DNA of 64,000 nt from Cyprinodon diabolis (GCA_030533445.1 CM060069.1:7752424-7816423); one strand, 5' to 3'; positions 10,850 to 23,123 are shown, counted from the stretch's first letter. Notes: generated by a model from the sequence alone, not told the origin. Translations and numbers: made by a program.

Positions 10850-11190
10850 AGGGTTGCTCAGTGGCTAGTGGGTAGCACTGCTGCCTTGCAGCAAGAAGGT
10901 TGTGAGTTCGATTCCCGGCCTGAGGTCTTTCCACATGGAGTTTGCATGCTCTCCCTGAGCATGCGTGGGTTCTCACCGGGTACTACGGCTTCCTCCCACA
11001 CTCCAAAACATGACTGTTAGGTTAATTGGCTTCTCTTAATTGTCCAAAGGTGTGACTGTGTGCATGAATGGTGACCTGTCCAGAGTGTGTATCCTGCCTC
11101 TCGCCCGAAGACAGCTGGAAAAAGGCACCAGCACCCCTTGCGACCCACTTGGGATCAAGAGTGTAAAAAAATGGATGGATGAAAAGTAGG
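10850..11190 (+). mobile_element. tRNA-derived SINE with ATGG tail
   Basis: The head reads GCACTGCTGCCTTGCAGCAA and GTTCGATTCCCGG (B box). The body reads GGAGTTTGCATGCTCTCCCT and TGACTGTTAGGTTAATTGGC, and the end is ATGGATGGATG. The same family recurs at 12980-13135 and around 54631-55325. Confidence 0.8.
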
Positions 11191-12136
11191 ACATGTCCAG
11201 GAAAAAGAGAACGTCAGGTCACCCTACCATTCCAACAATTTGATGTTTCAGTGTGTGAGTGCTTGTTGCAAATATGCCATTTTCAGCCCAACCAATGTTA
11301 CATACCCCATTCAGAGACCTTAAGGACCAAATAACCTATAGAATTATTTAATGTCTTGGGAAAAACTTCCCCTGCTTTCCTTCTACAAAAGGATGATGCT
11401 TAAGTTTCCACACTCCTTGACTGTAGTTCATGAACAATCCTAATGCATCCATTTAAAAAAAATTTTTTTAGAAATTAGACTAATAATAACACTATTTCTT
11501 CTGTGTTCATGTTCATGGCTTAAACATTGTAAAGACCTGTTGTGCTGAGCGTTATTCTTGTCTACACTGTTGAATTATCTTTAAATAGAAATACATGAAA
11601 GGGAATAAGATATATGTGTATAATTGCATAAATGTGTAAGTGCAGTCTCAGTGCTGTGGTGTCATCTAAATCCTGACTAGGTAGAACCAGAGGGATCATT
11701 TGTATAAGTCCACGATATTGACAAACTTTTAAAATACCCATGTCTATCTACCAATCTATATATAAACAGACACACTTGAAAACATTTAATATGGGCAGGT
11801 GATTTTATTATGATCATAGAATTGGTTGAACGTACATTTCTTGTTTCTGATGTGCTATTACAGACAACAGCCTTTTTATGAAAGCATGCATAACAATACA
11901 ATTTAGCAAAGTTTTACAGATATACCAAAATGTTTAGTTAAATTTCTATACATTTAGCAAAATATTTTAAATCAAGTTTTATGAATAAGTACCAATAAGA
12001 GGCATGGACAAATAGAAACATCTAGCCTTGATTATGTTGGTAAACAAAAGTTATATTTCATTTGTAAATAGTTTTGATAAAGGCAAAATCACAACAGAAC
12101 CAAAGCCTTTGCATTCAATTCAAAGCATGGATTTAA
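11191..12136. other. AT-rich region downstream of the MYADM-like gene
   Basis: No coding signal. The right part probably includes the 3' untranslated region of the minus-strand MYADM-like gene, which ends at 12137. No element is recognised. Confidence 0.4.
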
Positions 12137-15052
12137 TCATGTTTGAGTGGGGAGAGAGATCGACTTGAAAGAATACACTGCATCCACAATGTAGGCAATC
12201 GGGTTAAAACAGGTAATTAAACAGATAAAAATAAGCAAATCCCAGAAGCAGTATCTTTTGCAGGGGTATGGTCTGGGATTGTTCCTAAAGAAGGTGATGG
12301 GCAAGATTATGGCAGCAGTGGAGTACATCAGCACGGCCAGCACATGGCAGGCTTTCAGAAATTTGTTTAAAGATGCAGGGAAGCGGGGCAGCATGCGGCC
12401 AATAGTGGAAATCATGAGGAAGATGGAAAAAATGAAACAAATGGAGAAGACAGCAATACACCAAAGACCAGCTGGATGGGACCAAATAATTGGAAAATAC
12501 GTGAAGATATTGCAGGCCACAAAGATCTCTAGGACTTTGAGCAGGCCCGGCACAGTGGAAAGAAAGTAACTTTTTTCACCAGTTTTGGCAAGAGTCAGTC
12601 CAACCTCAACAGCATAGCAGATAAAAGCCAAGAAGGAGGTAACGCTGACAACAATCTCTCTGCCACAGTTTTCCCAAATTAAGAAGATGGAGTTGATGAT
12701 GGATGCTGAGAGAACCTGCAGGAATGATAATTCAAAAGTCAGATCCTCCTTGGTTAGACAGGTTAGTCTGTTGTACAAATAATACAAAAAAAAAAGTTGT
12801 CTGACAAACTGTTAACATAAAAACATATAGAGAGGAAATGTACAGCAATGCATAATCATATGAAACTTGTGACAAAACAATTATTAGGGGAGTGAGTTGG
12901 CAAGAAATTTGTAATATATTCATATCAATAGAACCCCATACATGAACAAAGATGATGAATTGGTAATTTTATAATGAATATCCTCATGAGAAGGGCTGCC
13001 TTGCAGCAAGAAGGTTCCTGGTTTGATTCCCGGCCCGCAGTCTCTTTGCTTGAGATAGGCACTAGCACACCTCATGACCCCGCTTGGGATAAACGTTACG
13101 AAAACGGATGGATGGATGGATGGATGGATGTTCTCATGAGAGCAGCCCTCTTTAGCAATCTCTTCATCATTTGCAAATGCACTCCCATAACGCAGCACAG
13201 TTCCTCAGAAATTCAAAATTAATTCCAGCTCGTATAATCTTCTGTTCAGTGTCTTTTGATGCCCTTCATTTTTAATAGGCACTGCTGTGTCCTCTGCGAC
13301 CAAAGAAGTTTTGACATAATCATACCAACATCTGAGCCGCTGTTTTTCAGCTTATTGCTTTCTAAGCCTCTACGTAAACAGGCTCCGTGACTGTTGGTGG
13401 TAAGCCTCAGTTACTTCCTCCTCCTGATTTAACAACCCTACACATTCTCCTGCATGCACTTACTCAGCACATCCTCACCAGCGCACTAATGCAGCACATC
13501 TGTCGTCTCTGTGCACCATCAGCACGTCAACCATGCAACATCAGTTCATTTCCACTCCTAGAACGTCACCAGTGCTTTTTCATTCATAACAATAAAATCT
13601 TTTAAATCTTTTTTTTCTTTTCTTATTTAATTCCAATTAAGAGAAAAAAATTATCTGGAAGACTATCAGCCTCACATGAAACACTAGCAGACATGCCTCG
13701 CTCAAGCTTCAGCCAACCGACAATGGACTGCGCCCCCTCGGCCCCCCTCTGCATTTACGTAGATGAAAGCCCAGGTTCGTGTTTGGTGCATCAGCCAAAC
13801 TTTCACCCACCTCTTCCACATCCCCTCTGTCATTCTTATGCTACTGTCACAGTTTTGTTTCTGTTAAGTTTTATTTTCAGTATTAAGTTTTACTTTGCTC
13901 CATGTTTTCTAGTTTTATTCCTATTTTTTTGTGTTTTCTGGATATATTTGAGTTCTTAGGTTTTTCTTTGTTGTCCTCTGTTGCCCTCTTGTGTTAGTCT
14001 CCTTTTCCCTAGCTCCTTTCTAGAAGCCACTGTTCACACCTGCTCCTAATCAGCTCGCTAGTCCTGCCTTTGTTCAGTCAGCCATAAAGACTCTCCCTGT
14101 GCAGTTCCTCAGTGCTGGTTCCTCGTCTTTCCTCATCTTACCCTGGCTCCTTGTGCTTGTGTTCCCCGATGTCTCCATGGTTCTGGTTTGTTTAATATTT
14201 TTAAGTTGGATTTTTTGATTCCTGCCTCTGTTAACACTCAATTAAAACTACAAGAACTCAACTCTGCCTCCCTGCCTCTGCATTTGGGTCCTCAAACCTC
14301 CACTCAACCTGACAGCTACATTCACATCAGATGTGCTGAGCAGCAAAGAAACGCCAGCTCCTTCATTTTTTGATGCTTGTAAACATGAATCATCTCTGGC
14401 TCTTCAGCTCTGTATTTGGGTCCTCAAAAACAATCAGCTAATCCTGAAAAAACTTCTACTTATTGAAAAGAATTGTACTTTCAGCTTCCCCTCTCAAGTG
14501 TTAACTTTCGTTTGTTAAAAACAAACTGTATCTTTCCTTTTTCGATTTGTAATTCTTTTAAAGGCAGCAGTTCGCAAATTTAAATCTCAAAAACACAGAA
14601 AAAACGTGTTGTCTTTTGTAATTCATAAATGTAATAATGTATAACAAATCATCTATGATAATTAACTTGATCAACAAAACAACCTCTATATTTGATATCT
14701 CAAACAGACAGATCAATATATGATATATATATATATATATATATGTACTCACCATTAGGGTAGCCAGCATGGCAAAGAAAGCAGTAAGGTCATTCCAGGA
14801 GATGGGCAGCTTCGAGCTAAGGCTGAGGAAATCTAGGACCAGTATACGGATGCTGACACTAAAGCAGAAGCACCAAGTGAACATGCACCAAACCGGATAG
14901 GGGAAAAACCAGATATCCTCTGATGCAAACACGCTGAAAGTGACACAAGTAAAGATCACTTCCAGGATCCTCCAAATGCCCACAGGTGTCGTCAGCGTCT
15001 TGAAGTCCAGCGTAACCATCCTGACTGTGATCCTGCTGCGTGATGTTGTCAA
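12137..15052 (-). CDS. myadm: MYADM-like MARVEL-domain membrane protein, two coding exons
   Basis: Exon A is 15052-14753 (donor ATG|GTGAGT) and exon B is 12715-12137 (acceptor CTGCAG); the junction is in phase and gives 292 residues, normal for the family. Family signatures are LDFKTLTTPVGIWRILEV, WCMFTWCFCFS, SWNDLTAFFAMLATLM, CGREI.., a PGLLKVLE segment and FRNNPRPYPCKRYC near the C-terminus, ending with IAYIVDAVYS. Eight hydrophobic segments fit two tandem MARVEL four-helix units, so it should be an integral membrane protein of plasma membrane or endomembranes. A later in-frame start at 15019 (MVTLDF) is possible. The intron of about 2 kb contains a SINE relic and a solo LTR. I see no stop or frameshift. 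MYADM is known to organise lipid rafts and Rac1 targeting in mammals; the role here is inferred from family only. Confidence 0.85.
12980..13135 (+). mobile_element. Internally deleted SINE relic in MYADM intron
   Basis: The head reads CTGCCTTGCAGCAAGAAGG and GGTTTGATTCCCGGCC. It jumps directly to the 3' part (GAGATAGGCACTAG) and the (ATGG)n tail, so the middle of the SINE seen at 10850 is missing. Confidence 0.75.
13845..14314 (+). mobile_element. Solo LTR, family A, with 5-bp target duplication
   Basis: It starts TGTCACAG and ends CTGACA, 470 bp, flanked by GCTAC on both sides (13840-13844 and 14315-14319). Family marks are CACACCTGCTCCTAATCAGC and CTGCATTTGGGTCCTC. No internal retroelement sequence is present, so it is a recombined solo LTR. 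It lies in the MYADM intron. Relatives are at 34422-36420 and 57544-57900. Confidence 0.85.
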
Positions 15053-16060
15053 CCGCTATTCTGTTGCTACCCCTCCTCTCTGATGGGATCAAAACAAAAC
15101 AACAGAAATAATTGGCCAATAAATCATTGTTCTTCTAAAAGCAAACATTTCATGAGGTCATAATTCTGTCAAAAGGGCAAATTCATCTTAAATACTCATA
15201 CAAACAGTTTTTATGTTTTGTAAATATCTCTTCACTACTCCTCCAGTTAAAGTGATGGCTGATGGCTCTATGGAGATAGGAGCTATGGGGACTTGCACCA
15301 CCAATTGACCAAACGGGTTAGATTGCTTGAATGTCGATTAATTCAACCCATTCAAAATACAGACAGACCTGTGATAGATCTGATAGTTTTTATTAATTAT
15401 TTCACAATAGAACTACCATTAGGAAAAAAAAGTATTGATTGAGAGGTTGTACTCCATATTATAGTTATGTCACTAGCTGTGTGAAAAGTTTTCTTTAATT
15501 AAGAGCCTGTTTGTATTTAGATGACATTTGTTAATGGTTTGTTTACATGATCAAAGACGAGTGGAGCAACCTAAATATAATTTCTACTAACATATTGGGT
15601 TTTAATTATAAGTTGATAAAGTCTTACCTACATGCACTACATCTATATCAATGTAACAAATAAACAGTTTTATCCATCTAAAACATGTTCCCTATTCCTA
15701 TTATTCAATGTTAGAAAGAAGCAAAGAGCATGATATGATATTTCAGATCTGATCTCTATTTTCCTGTAGTTTAGGATACTTTACTAATATCCATGGTAAG
15801 GATAGCATTAGATGCTAACTTCCCTCGATGTATTTAAGCCCTGTGCATTGCCATTGCTCTTTGAAATGTCACTTATTGTTGTCAATGGAATTGTCAGAAG
15901 TCTCTTAAATCTAAGGCTTTGATTAGGCATATTGGGTCACTTCCTGTTTTTATTGTGACTTAGAGTGGCTACACATCCCTTAAAATATGAATTGTCCTTT
16001 ATTTGGCAGCTAAAATTTTGTCCCATATTGAACCGATAAGGGACACAATTTGTCCCGTAT
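15053..16060. other. Region upstream of the MYADM-like gene
   Basis: It probably contains the promoter and non-coding 5' exons of the MYADM-like gene, but I cannot point to a clear core promoter. No element or coding region is recognised. Confidence 0.35.
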
Positions 16061-17059
16061 TTTCATAAATCCGATACAATGGAAGATGAGGGAATAGGGG
16101 ACTGCCAGGTCATACTTTGTGGGATACACCATGGACTCATGGAAGGCTTGGAGGATGGTGTGTTTTACGACGTTGTCAGTGGAGGATATCGAAGATCTAA
16201 GGATTTTCTGATTTATGATACATGGATTTCTCCTGTTTGGATTTGGAGGATACATGATGCATCTACAATTACAGAGGATGTGGGTGGCAATTTGGGCATT
16301 GATCAGGCTGCCAGCAGCGGTTGACGCTCTTACAAAGGCTGCGAATGAGCAAGACTGGGAACTGAGCGGTATGCTGGCTGCAGTGGTTGAACTCAAAGGT
16401 GAGATAGGACAATATCTTGGATGTGCACACTCGCTCCAAGGCTGAAAAGCCCAGCAAAATTTGGAATATTGGATTTGCCACATAGAGCCAGCAAGAAAGG
16501 ACTCAAGGCTGATGGAAAATTCCTGTGCAGCCTGCTCTCAAAACAATAAGTGTTATTTTGGATTTGGCCTCCCCCCTTATCAAAATATCCCCTGGATGTT
16601 TTGGTGAAACGGCACAGAAGAACTGGTCCCCCCTCCCCTACCCACGAACACCTGTGGATGCATGCAGAACTGTAGTGCTGGTTGGTAAACTATCATCGTA
16701 TCCAGGACAACGGCCTGTGGACAGCGTTCATTAACGCACTCATCATTCACACACAACTAATATCTCAAATGTCAGATAGACTTTGATATGGCTTCAGCCT
16801 CCGATGTTTTGTTTCAGCTGAAATGTCTGTCTCGTGTTACATGTGCTTTTCTTGTGCTGAGGTTTTTTTGATATCTCAAACTGTATCCTTACAAGGATAA
16901 ATTGTGAAATGTGCTTTTTTTCCCCCTCTCCCTCCCCAATGTGGTTACTATCTTTCCTCAGAGATAAAGGCAGCGCTATAGGAAACCGCCTCCGGGTTGG
17001 GGCCCTTGGCAGCCATAAGAACATGCCAAAGGCAGCGTTCTGCGGCACCCGTGGACACC
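16061..17059. other. Unrecognised repeat-like sequence
   Basis: Short open frames occur on both strands (for example 16079-16324 plus and 16010-16483 minus) but no domain is recognisable. Phrases such as GGGACACAATTTGTCCCGTA suggest an old interspersed repeat adjoining the LINE relic to the right. Confidence 0.3.
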
Positions 17060-17660
17060 GCCTGTCAGACCCCTTCTGGACAGTTTGGTTTTGATGTGTT
17101 TTATATGAGGCTTCCAGCAAATCTTGTCATCTATAATCACACCAAGGAATTTATTTTCATGTACTCTTTCTATGTTCTGTATCTCTGCTTGATGCTTTGA
17201 CTTACAGTTTCCGAATACCATGAATGTAGTTTTTTTACTCAAATTTATTGATAACCTGTTTATGTCAAACCATTGTTTTATTTTCTTGAGTTCTGAAGTG
17301 ATTTTTGCATTCTTTAACAATATCAATTATTTCTTTTTCATCTACTGCTGTCAGAATTATTGAACTGGGATATAGTTCTGTGTTTTATAAATTCTCTATA
17401 AAGTGTATTTTTCTTTTTACAGGCATTTTTTAATCCCTTGGAAATTCATTGGGCAATTTTTTATCATATAATAATTTAAATATCCGTAGGAATTCTTCAT
17501 ATAATTTGTAAACATCTTTTTCCTTATCAGTAAACTCCCAATCTTGTGCTAGCAGATCAACTTTTAATGCCTCCATTGTTTCTTCTGTTCTAACCCTTTT
17601 GGAAATTGGATTATTAACATGTCTGTTCAGAGTGTAGTTGTTGTGATAAACTGTAAAGGA
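17060..17660 (-). pseudogene. Deleted LINE ORF2 (reverse transcriptase) relic
   Basis: On the minus strand the left part reads ELKKIKQWFDINRLSINLSK, then FLGVIIDDKICWKPHI, the post-catalytic part of LINE reverse transcriptase. The right part reads upstream ORF2 sequence (LLAQDWEFTDKEKDVY and KNACKKKNTLYREFIKHRT). The catalytic core between them is gone, so this is an internally deleted, frameshifted copy. Confidence 0.65.
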
Positions 17661-18190
17661 TTTCTAGGCATCTGTAGATTCTCCCCTACTCTTTGTGGAC
17701 CTGTCTCTGTGCTCATGTCAGCTTGGTCAGCTTCAAATTGACATAAATTTAAGCTGATTTCTAGAAATCCCTACAAGGAGTAGAAAAAAGTTTGACATGT
17801 ACAAAAATATTAGTGAAGATTTAATTCAGTAATTCCTCTTAAGAAAGCAAATGCTTTATGAAGTTATGTTCTCCCGTAGAATAAAAATTAATTTATTCTA
17901 AGTGTGATTATTTACACACTAACAAATAGTTTTTTTTAAATGGAATTTAAAAAATAAAATTGTAAAAATACAATTGAAAATATATAATTTAAGAAAATGA
18001 TGATGTGACTCACAAAACTTTTCTTTCTCATTTATGGATTATTTATTGGATCTGTTTAGCTCCTCTATTGCCGGTGTGAAATAGAGGAGTCGCAGCCATT
18101 AACAAGTTGTGGGTTGTGAAGGTAAGTTGCGACTTCAGCTATATGATGGCTTTTTCACTATCTGAAGTAGAGTGTGACAGTTGAAAATAG
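17661..18190. other. AT-rich non-coding stretch
   Basis: No coding or repeat signal that I can name. Confidence 0.3.
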
Positions 18191-18400
18191 GCCAGTAGTG
18201 GGATGTAACGAAGTAACGAAGTACTTGTACTTGTGACTTCAGCACATTTTTCATGTATCTGTACTTTAGTTAATTAGATTCAAGCATGGATTGTTTCTAC
18301 TTTTACTTCTCTACAATTTACATGAAGTACCTGTACTTTCAACTCCACAACAAATTCTAATGCTTTTGATAACACGTTACATTCAAGTCACAATGTGTTT
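18191..18400. mobile_element. hAT-type MITE (GAAGTACTTGTACTT family)
   Basis: It starts CAGTAGTGGGATGTAACGAA and carries TACTTGTACTT, TCTACTTTTACTTCT and AAGTACCTGTACTTT motifs, as in a very common fish non-autonomous hAT-like element. Ends and target duplication are not clear. Confidence 0.6.
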
Positions 18401-19555
18401 TTTCATTTATTTGTTTAGTTTTGTTTGAGAGTTTGAAAGTAATCGAAAGCTAGTTGGGGATTGGTCTATTGAACAATGGCAAAGCAAGCAGATGCTTATG
18501 TGAATGCATATGAGAATGCTTAATTTTATTCTGCATAGTCTTGTCCAATATGTATAAATTCCGACTGAAATTCACTAATTGTTTTTCAGAGGAAGCACAG
18601 CACTCATCTACAAGAATACTTTTGCTTTCACTGCAACTGCCACCAAAAAGAAGCAACCTGGATCCAGAGAAGGTTAACTGGTTTAAATGAACCTCTCAGA
18701 ATGGAAAGTTAGGCGGAAGTAGATCATATGACAACGGGCTGCAGCCAGATGGTTTTAAACACTGCAAACCTTGAGGTTACATATGTTTTTCCCCAAAGCT
18801 GTGAAAAAGATTAGTGGTTTATGTAACGTGTCAGTGAACAAATGGTTTTAGAAATCGGTTTGTGTTAACATCCTGTTGCTTTCGACTCCAGATAGAATTA
18901 TTAAAATATTTAAAGACACTGTGAGAACATAAATGAAGTTACAAGTATGATACATTCACACTTACTAAATGTAAAACTATGACAAATGTAAAAAAGTAAA
19001 GTGAAAGTACATTATCTTTTTCAGACCATGAGTCGAGACCTGCTCCCTCCATTAGTTCATCTAATGTAGCCGTGTCTGCAATTTGAATCATAATTACAAA
19101 TTGGTCTGACATAAACAAGTTTGTTCAAATGTTAGTCATGCCCCCTTAAATGCCTATTTTGTTTTTTTGGTTTTTTAGCAATTAGTCTCTCATAGGAAGG
19201 ACAATGTCCTGAAAGACAGCAGTTTGACCCAGAAAGAGGAAAAAGGTGCAAGAACTTGGCATAAATAAAGAAACAATAATCCATTGTTTCCAAGGTCAGT
19301 GAAAGAAGCAGCAGATAAGAAAGTAGTTTCTTACTAATTAAGACATATTTGAATTATATGAGTCTTATTCTTAAGTTCTTTTCTGTAATAATTTTTTTTA
19401 CAACATAACCTCAAAATGATCACAAATAACAGAATTATGAAAAAAAAAAAAAAAGAAAAGTAGGATGACGCTTATTATTGTAGTTATTTATTACACTCCC
19501 CAGTGTTGCATGTCATTTATTGTAATTAACTTTTAAATATAATTTTTTTATTATC
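18401..19555. other. Non-coding stretch
   Basis: No coding region is supported. A poly-A run at 19441-19455 and AT-rich sequence are the only notable items. Confidence 0.3.
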
Positions 19556-19563
19556 AGTTTTCA

Positions 19564-19597
19564 CATACAGAGAGGGCATGCATGCCCTCTCTGTATG
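19564..19597. repeat. Perfect 34-bp palindrome
   Basis: CATACAGAGAGGGCATGC followed by its exact reverse complement, centred on GCATGC with no spacer. The flanks (TTTTCA/AGAAAA) extend the symmetry imperfectly. It could form a hairpin or cruciform. It sits 48 bp left of a TTAA-flanked MITE. Confidence 0.9.
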
Positions 19598-19644
19598 AGA
19601 AAATTCCATGATGAGAGGTTCCTGCTCAACATTCAAACATTTAA

Positions 19645-20171
19645 AGGCATACTATGCAACATTTTTCAGTTAATTAATGTGTTCAATAACGTTTTGGATG
19701 ATTAAATTAGTCATTTCAGGTCGAACAAATGTTTTCTCGGCCGCCCTGGTGGTCTGTAGGGGAAATACCGTACTTGCAAATCCAGTAGCCCTCGGCCAGC
19801 ACCCACAGGCTCAGAAGTCTCGTGCATCGCGAGAGTCAGTCTTGCTTTACGGCAAGAACTGCTACACGCCCCCAGTGAAAGGCATGCTCGTTGCTAGCGC
19901 AGTGGCAATATTTGTGCAGTTATCATGGCGGAACCAGCGAGAAAACAGCAAAAGCCCATGTCGGAGCAGGCAAGAAAAAGGAAAAGGGCTCTCTACCGCA
20001 GTAGACATGGTGATTCGTTGCCTTTGCCTGTCTGCTAAGCTCAAAACAACCGCGCCTGGCTTGACGGAGAAACCAGGAGAACAGCTGAGCATGTTTATGA
20101 CAGTGCACTTTTACTTTCGCCCTCTGAGGGGAGCCTTGCTGGAAAATCAACATCGGTTGCATAGTATATCT
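19645..20171. mobile_element. TTAA-flanked MITE with inverted ends
   Basis: Left end AGGCATACTATGCAAC and right end (complement) AGATATACTATGCAAC, with TTAA on both sides (19641-19644 and 20172-20175). The TTAA duplication fits Kolobok or piggyBac classes. The interior is GC-richer and open for a long stretch, but has no recognisable domain. Confidence 0.7.
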
Positions 20172-20323
20172 TTAAGGGACTTCTTGAGGCAACAGTACTA
20201 CAAACTTCAACACATGCAGCTTACATTTAACGATAGATATAAATATAAAATCTATATACAGGATATAAACTTCAATATACACATAAATTTTGTTAAAATT
20301 ATTAGAAATTAATTTAACATTAA

Positions 20324-20494
20324 TGTTATATTTTATCCAACTTCAAAAAGGTAATAACGGCTCAGGAGGCAGGATTATGCTCGAACGTAACTTTACTTAG
20401 CTTCACAGGCTAACAAAACCATACATCCGGGTTACCCATTCTTCTCAGATAAACTACGGTAAGCATGGGGGGACATTCCTAGCAAAACATAACA
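20324..20494 (-). repeat. 3' LTR of the Gypsy element
   Basis: 171 bp, starts TGTTATATTTTATCC and ends AAAACATAACA. It is the element's 3' LTR because coding sequence runs on the minus strand. Confidence 0.93.
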
Positions 20495-20751
20495 TCTCCT
20501 CCCCTCTTAGAATAGAAGTCCCCATAACACAAGGTGTCATAAATCAAAATTATATATCACCAAAAATAATAAAATGACAGTAACATGGAGCTATGACCGA
20601 ATCTCTATAAACTGTATAAGCTCCTTTTTTTTTAACAAATGCACAAACACACACATACAAAGCCTACGGGTGAGGGTAGACTGCCGCACCCGTTACGGCC
20701 CCCCTGGGTGTTATTCTGACCCAGACGTTTGGGGGTGCCGTGCTAAAGATT

Positions 20752-21153
20752 TCATAAGTCCATACGCTTGGGAGGCCGTTGCTCTCTTTCTGGATATCGC
20801 CGCTCACAGGGAGGCCCCGGTAGACTGCCTTTTGTGAACGCAGAATGTACCACCGGGTGTGGGGGCGATGACCCCATCGGCCCCTCTGGCAGAGGATCAG
20901 GTACAACCTCCTCCAAAACAGGGGTACCCTCAGGCGATGCCACAGTGTCCACCCCGTCATCGTCCAGGACCTCCCCACAGTCAACCATGGACAGCAGTGT
21001 TGGTGCTGGTGCTGCACTCTGTAGGAGTTGATCGACATGCCTCCTCCAAATGCGACCGTCAGCCATCTGGAGGATGTATGAAACCGGACCAGTCTGCGCC
21101 ACAATGGTTGCTGGCACCCACTTTGGACCAGCACTGTAGTTTCTGGCAAGCAC
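20752..21153 (-). pseudogene. Gypsy integrase C-terminal domain and pol end
   Basis: Open for 133 codons. KWVPATIVAQTGPVSYILQM is the GPY-type chromatin/DNA-binding module of Gypsy integrases, followed by IWRRHVDQLL. The tail is rich in P, E and G and ends at the stop near 20752. Confidence 0.8.
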
Positions 21154-21399
21154 ATGGTCACCAGAAGAGAAGATTCTTTCTTTGGTCTGCCAGCGTGCTC
21201 GATCTGTTTCTCTTGTTTTTTCTGAACAGTGTATTTTACAGCAGCGGGCTTAAGCAGATCAAAGTGAGTACGCAGATCCAGAACATCAGGGACGCTGGAG
21301 AGGCCTTGGTGGTGGTGTGGGGAGTACTTCTGTAATTTAACAGAAACCGGTGCAGCCGCTGATGAAAAGAGCCCTGCCCCTGAGAGGTCTTCAGTGCGT

Positions 21400-22795
21400 G
21401 TTTCAGGGTTTGGACAAACCTTTCAGCTAACCCATTAGTAGCTGGATGAAAAAAAGCCGATTTGATTTGAACATTTCCCCTAACTTCTCAATTGTTTTGA
21501 CTGCCGTGGTGGATTACATGACTGCCACTTCAGGCAATTTGCTGTGGGCATCCACGGCAACCAGTAGCATCTGCCCTTCCTGCGAAATCTGCGTGTACTC
21601 GCTGCCATGGTTCTTCAGGGAACTCCCAGGGGTGCAGGGGCGCTAGTGGTAGAATGTTTCGGGCCCTCTGGCATGTGTGGCAGCACTTTGCTACATTCTC
21701 GATTTCTCTGTCCACTCCTGGCCACCAAAAGAAACTCCTTGCCAATTCCTTCATACGCACAATTCCACTATGGCCGGCATGTAATTGTTGCAGAATACTC
21801 TTGCGTAGTGTTGGTGGAATGACCACCCTCCTTCCGCACAGCAAGCACCCCGACTGTATCGATAGTTCCGTATTCCTGGACAGGTAAGGATGAAAACCTG
21901 GAGCATTGCTGATGAAATGGCCCCTTGTCACCATATCTGTTATCCCCGCCAACACAGGATCAGTGCGCATTGCCCTCTTTACCTGTGCAGCTGTGACAGG
22001 CGCCCCTTCCATCTGGCTGAAGTAGAAAACCTCTCCACTGTTGGTTTCTGGTGTGGTAACAGGTAGCGGAAGCCTGGATAACCCATCGGCATTTTGGTGT
22101 TGGTCTGCCCTGCGATATTTGATCTCATATGAATGAGCTGATAACAGCTTGACCCAGCGCTGCATTCGGCTTGCAGCTAATGAAGGTATGCCTGAATGTT
22201 GTCCCAGGATTCTAGTGAGTGGCCTGTGATCAGTAAGGAGAGTGAACCGCCGCCCATACAGATAATGGTGGAAACACCGCACCCCAAAGATGATGCTCAG
22301 GGCTTGTCTCTCTATCTGTGCATAATTAGACTCTGCTTTGTTCAATGTTCGTGGCGATAGGTTTTTCTTCCCCATTAGGCAGCATGTGGGAAATGACCGC
22401 TCCGACTCCATAGGGAGAAGCATCACAAGCGAGTTGTATAGGCAAGGAGGGGTCAAAATGTGTGAGCACCCCCGACTTCAGCAATGCATCCTTTGCCTCC
22501 TGAAAGGCCTTGTGGCATGCCTCACTCCAGTTCCAGGCTTTTCCTTTGCAGAGAGGGCTGTGCAGGCTTTAATATGGTTGCTAAGTTGGGTATAAACCAG
22601 CCATAATAGTTGAGTAATCCAAGGAAGGAGCGTAGCTGACCCACACTTTGGGGTGGAGGTGCATCAGCAATGGCGCGGCTGTTGGACGGGGCGGTGTGTC
22701 ATCCTTTAGCATCGATAACATGCCCCAAATACCCGACTGAGGGCTTAAAAAAATCACATTTATCCTTACGTACTCTGAGGCCGTAGTCCTGTAAC
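21400..22795 (-). pseudogene. Gypsy RNase H-integrase segment, internally deleted
   Basis: From the insertion junction: RT connection (YLGHVIDAKG then a stop), SFLGLLNYYGWFIPNL, RNase H (LACDASPYGVGAVISH, YAQIERQALSIIFGV, LLTDHRPL), then the integrase zinc domain (HAGHSGIVRMKELARSFFWW and CHTCQ) and ADFAG with the first integrase D. A frameshift follows ADFAG. The region that should hold the second D and the E is largely deleted: KLGEMFKSNR jumps to FFHPATNGLAERFVQTLKHA. Integrase cannot have been active. Confidence 0.88.
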
Positions 22796-23123
22796 CTGAG
22801 TGCGAAATACGGGGGGGTCCGGGGGGGCTCGACCCCCCCGATTAACCCATGAGACCCCCTGAAAGCCTCAAAAGCAAAATGTAAAGGGGGTCTTAAATTG
22901 TGTCAAAAAAATTAAATATTTTTTGTCACTAATGGTCACTAAAATGTTTTTAAGCTCAAAATGTCCAGTATTTAAAATTCAAAACCTTTATTCAAAAATA
23001 TGTTTTGTTTTTTGTCAAGTGGAACCAGCCAATCCTGTTCGTGTATGCAAATTAGCCATATGCTTTACCGCAGTTAATAACACGGGCAACCAGATGCGGA
23101 ACAGATTGCGGGACGACAGCAAG

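Noticed and set aside
12258..12569. Plus-strand 103-codon frame in the MYADM exon
   Set aside because: Antisense shadow of the MYADM-like coding exon.
20664..21161. 165-codon minus-strand frame overlapping the integrase C-terminus
   Set aside because: The other minus-strand frame (20752-21153) carries the GPVSY integrase motif, so this one is a shadow.
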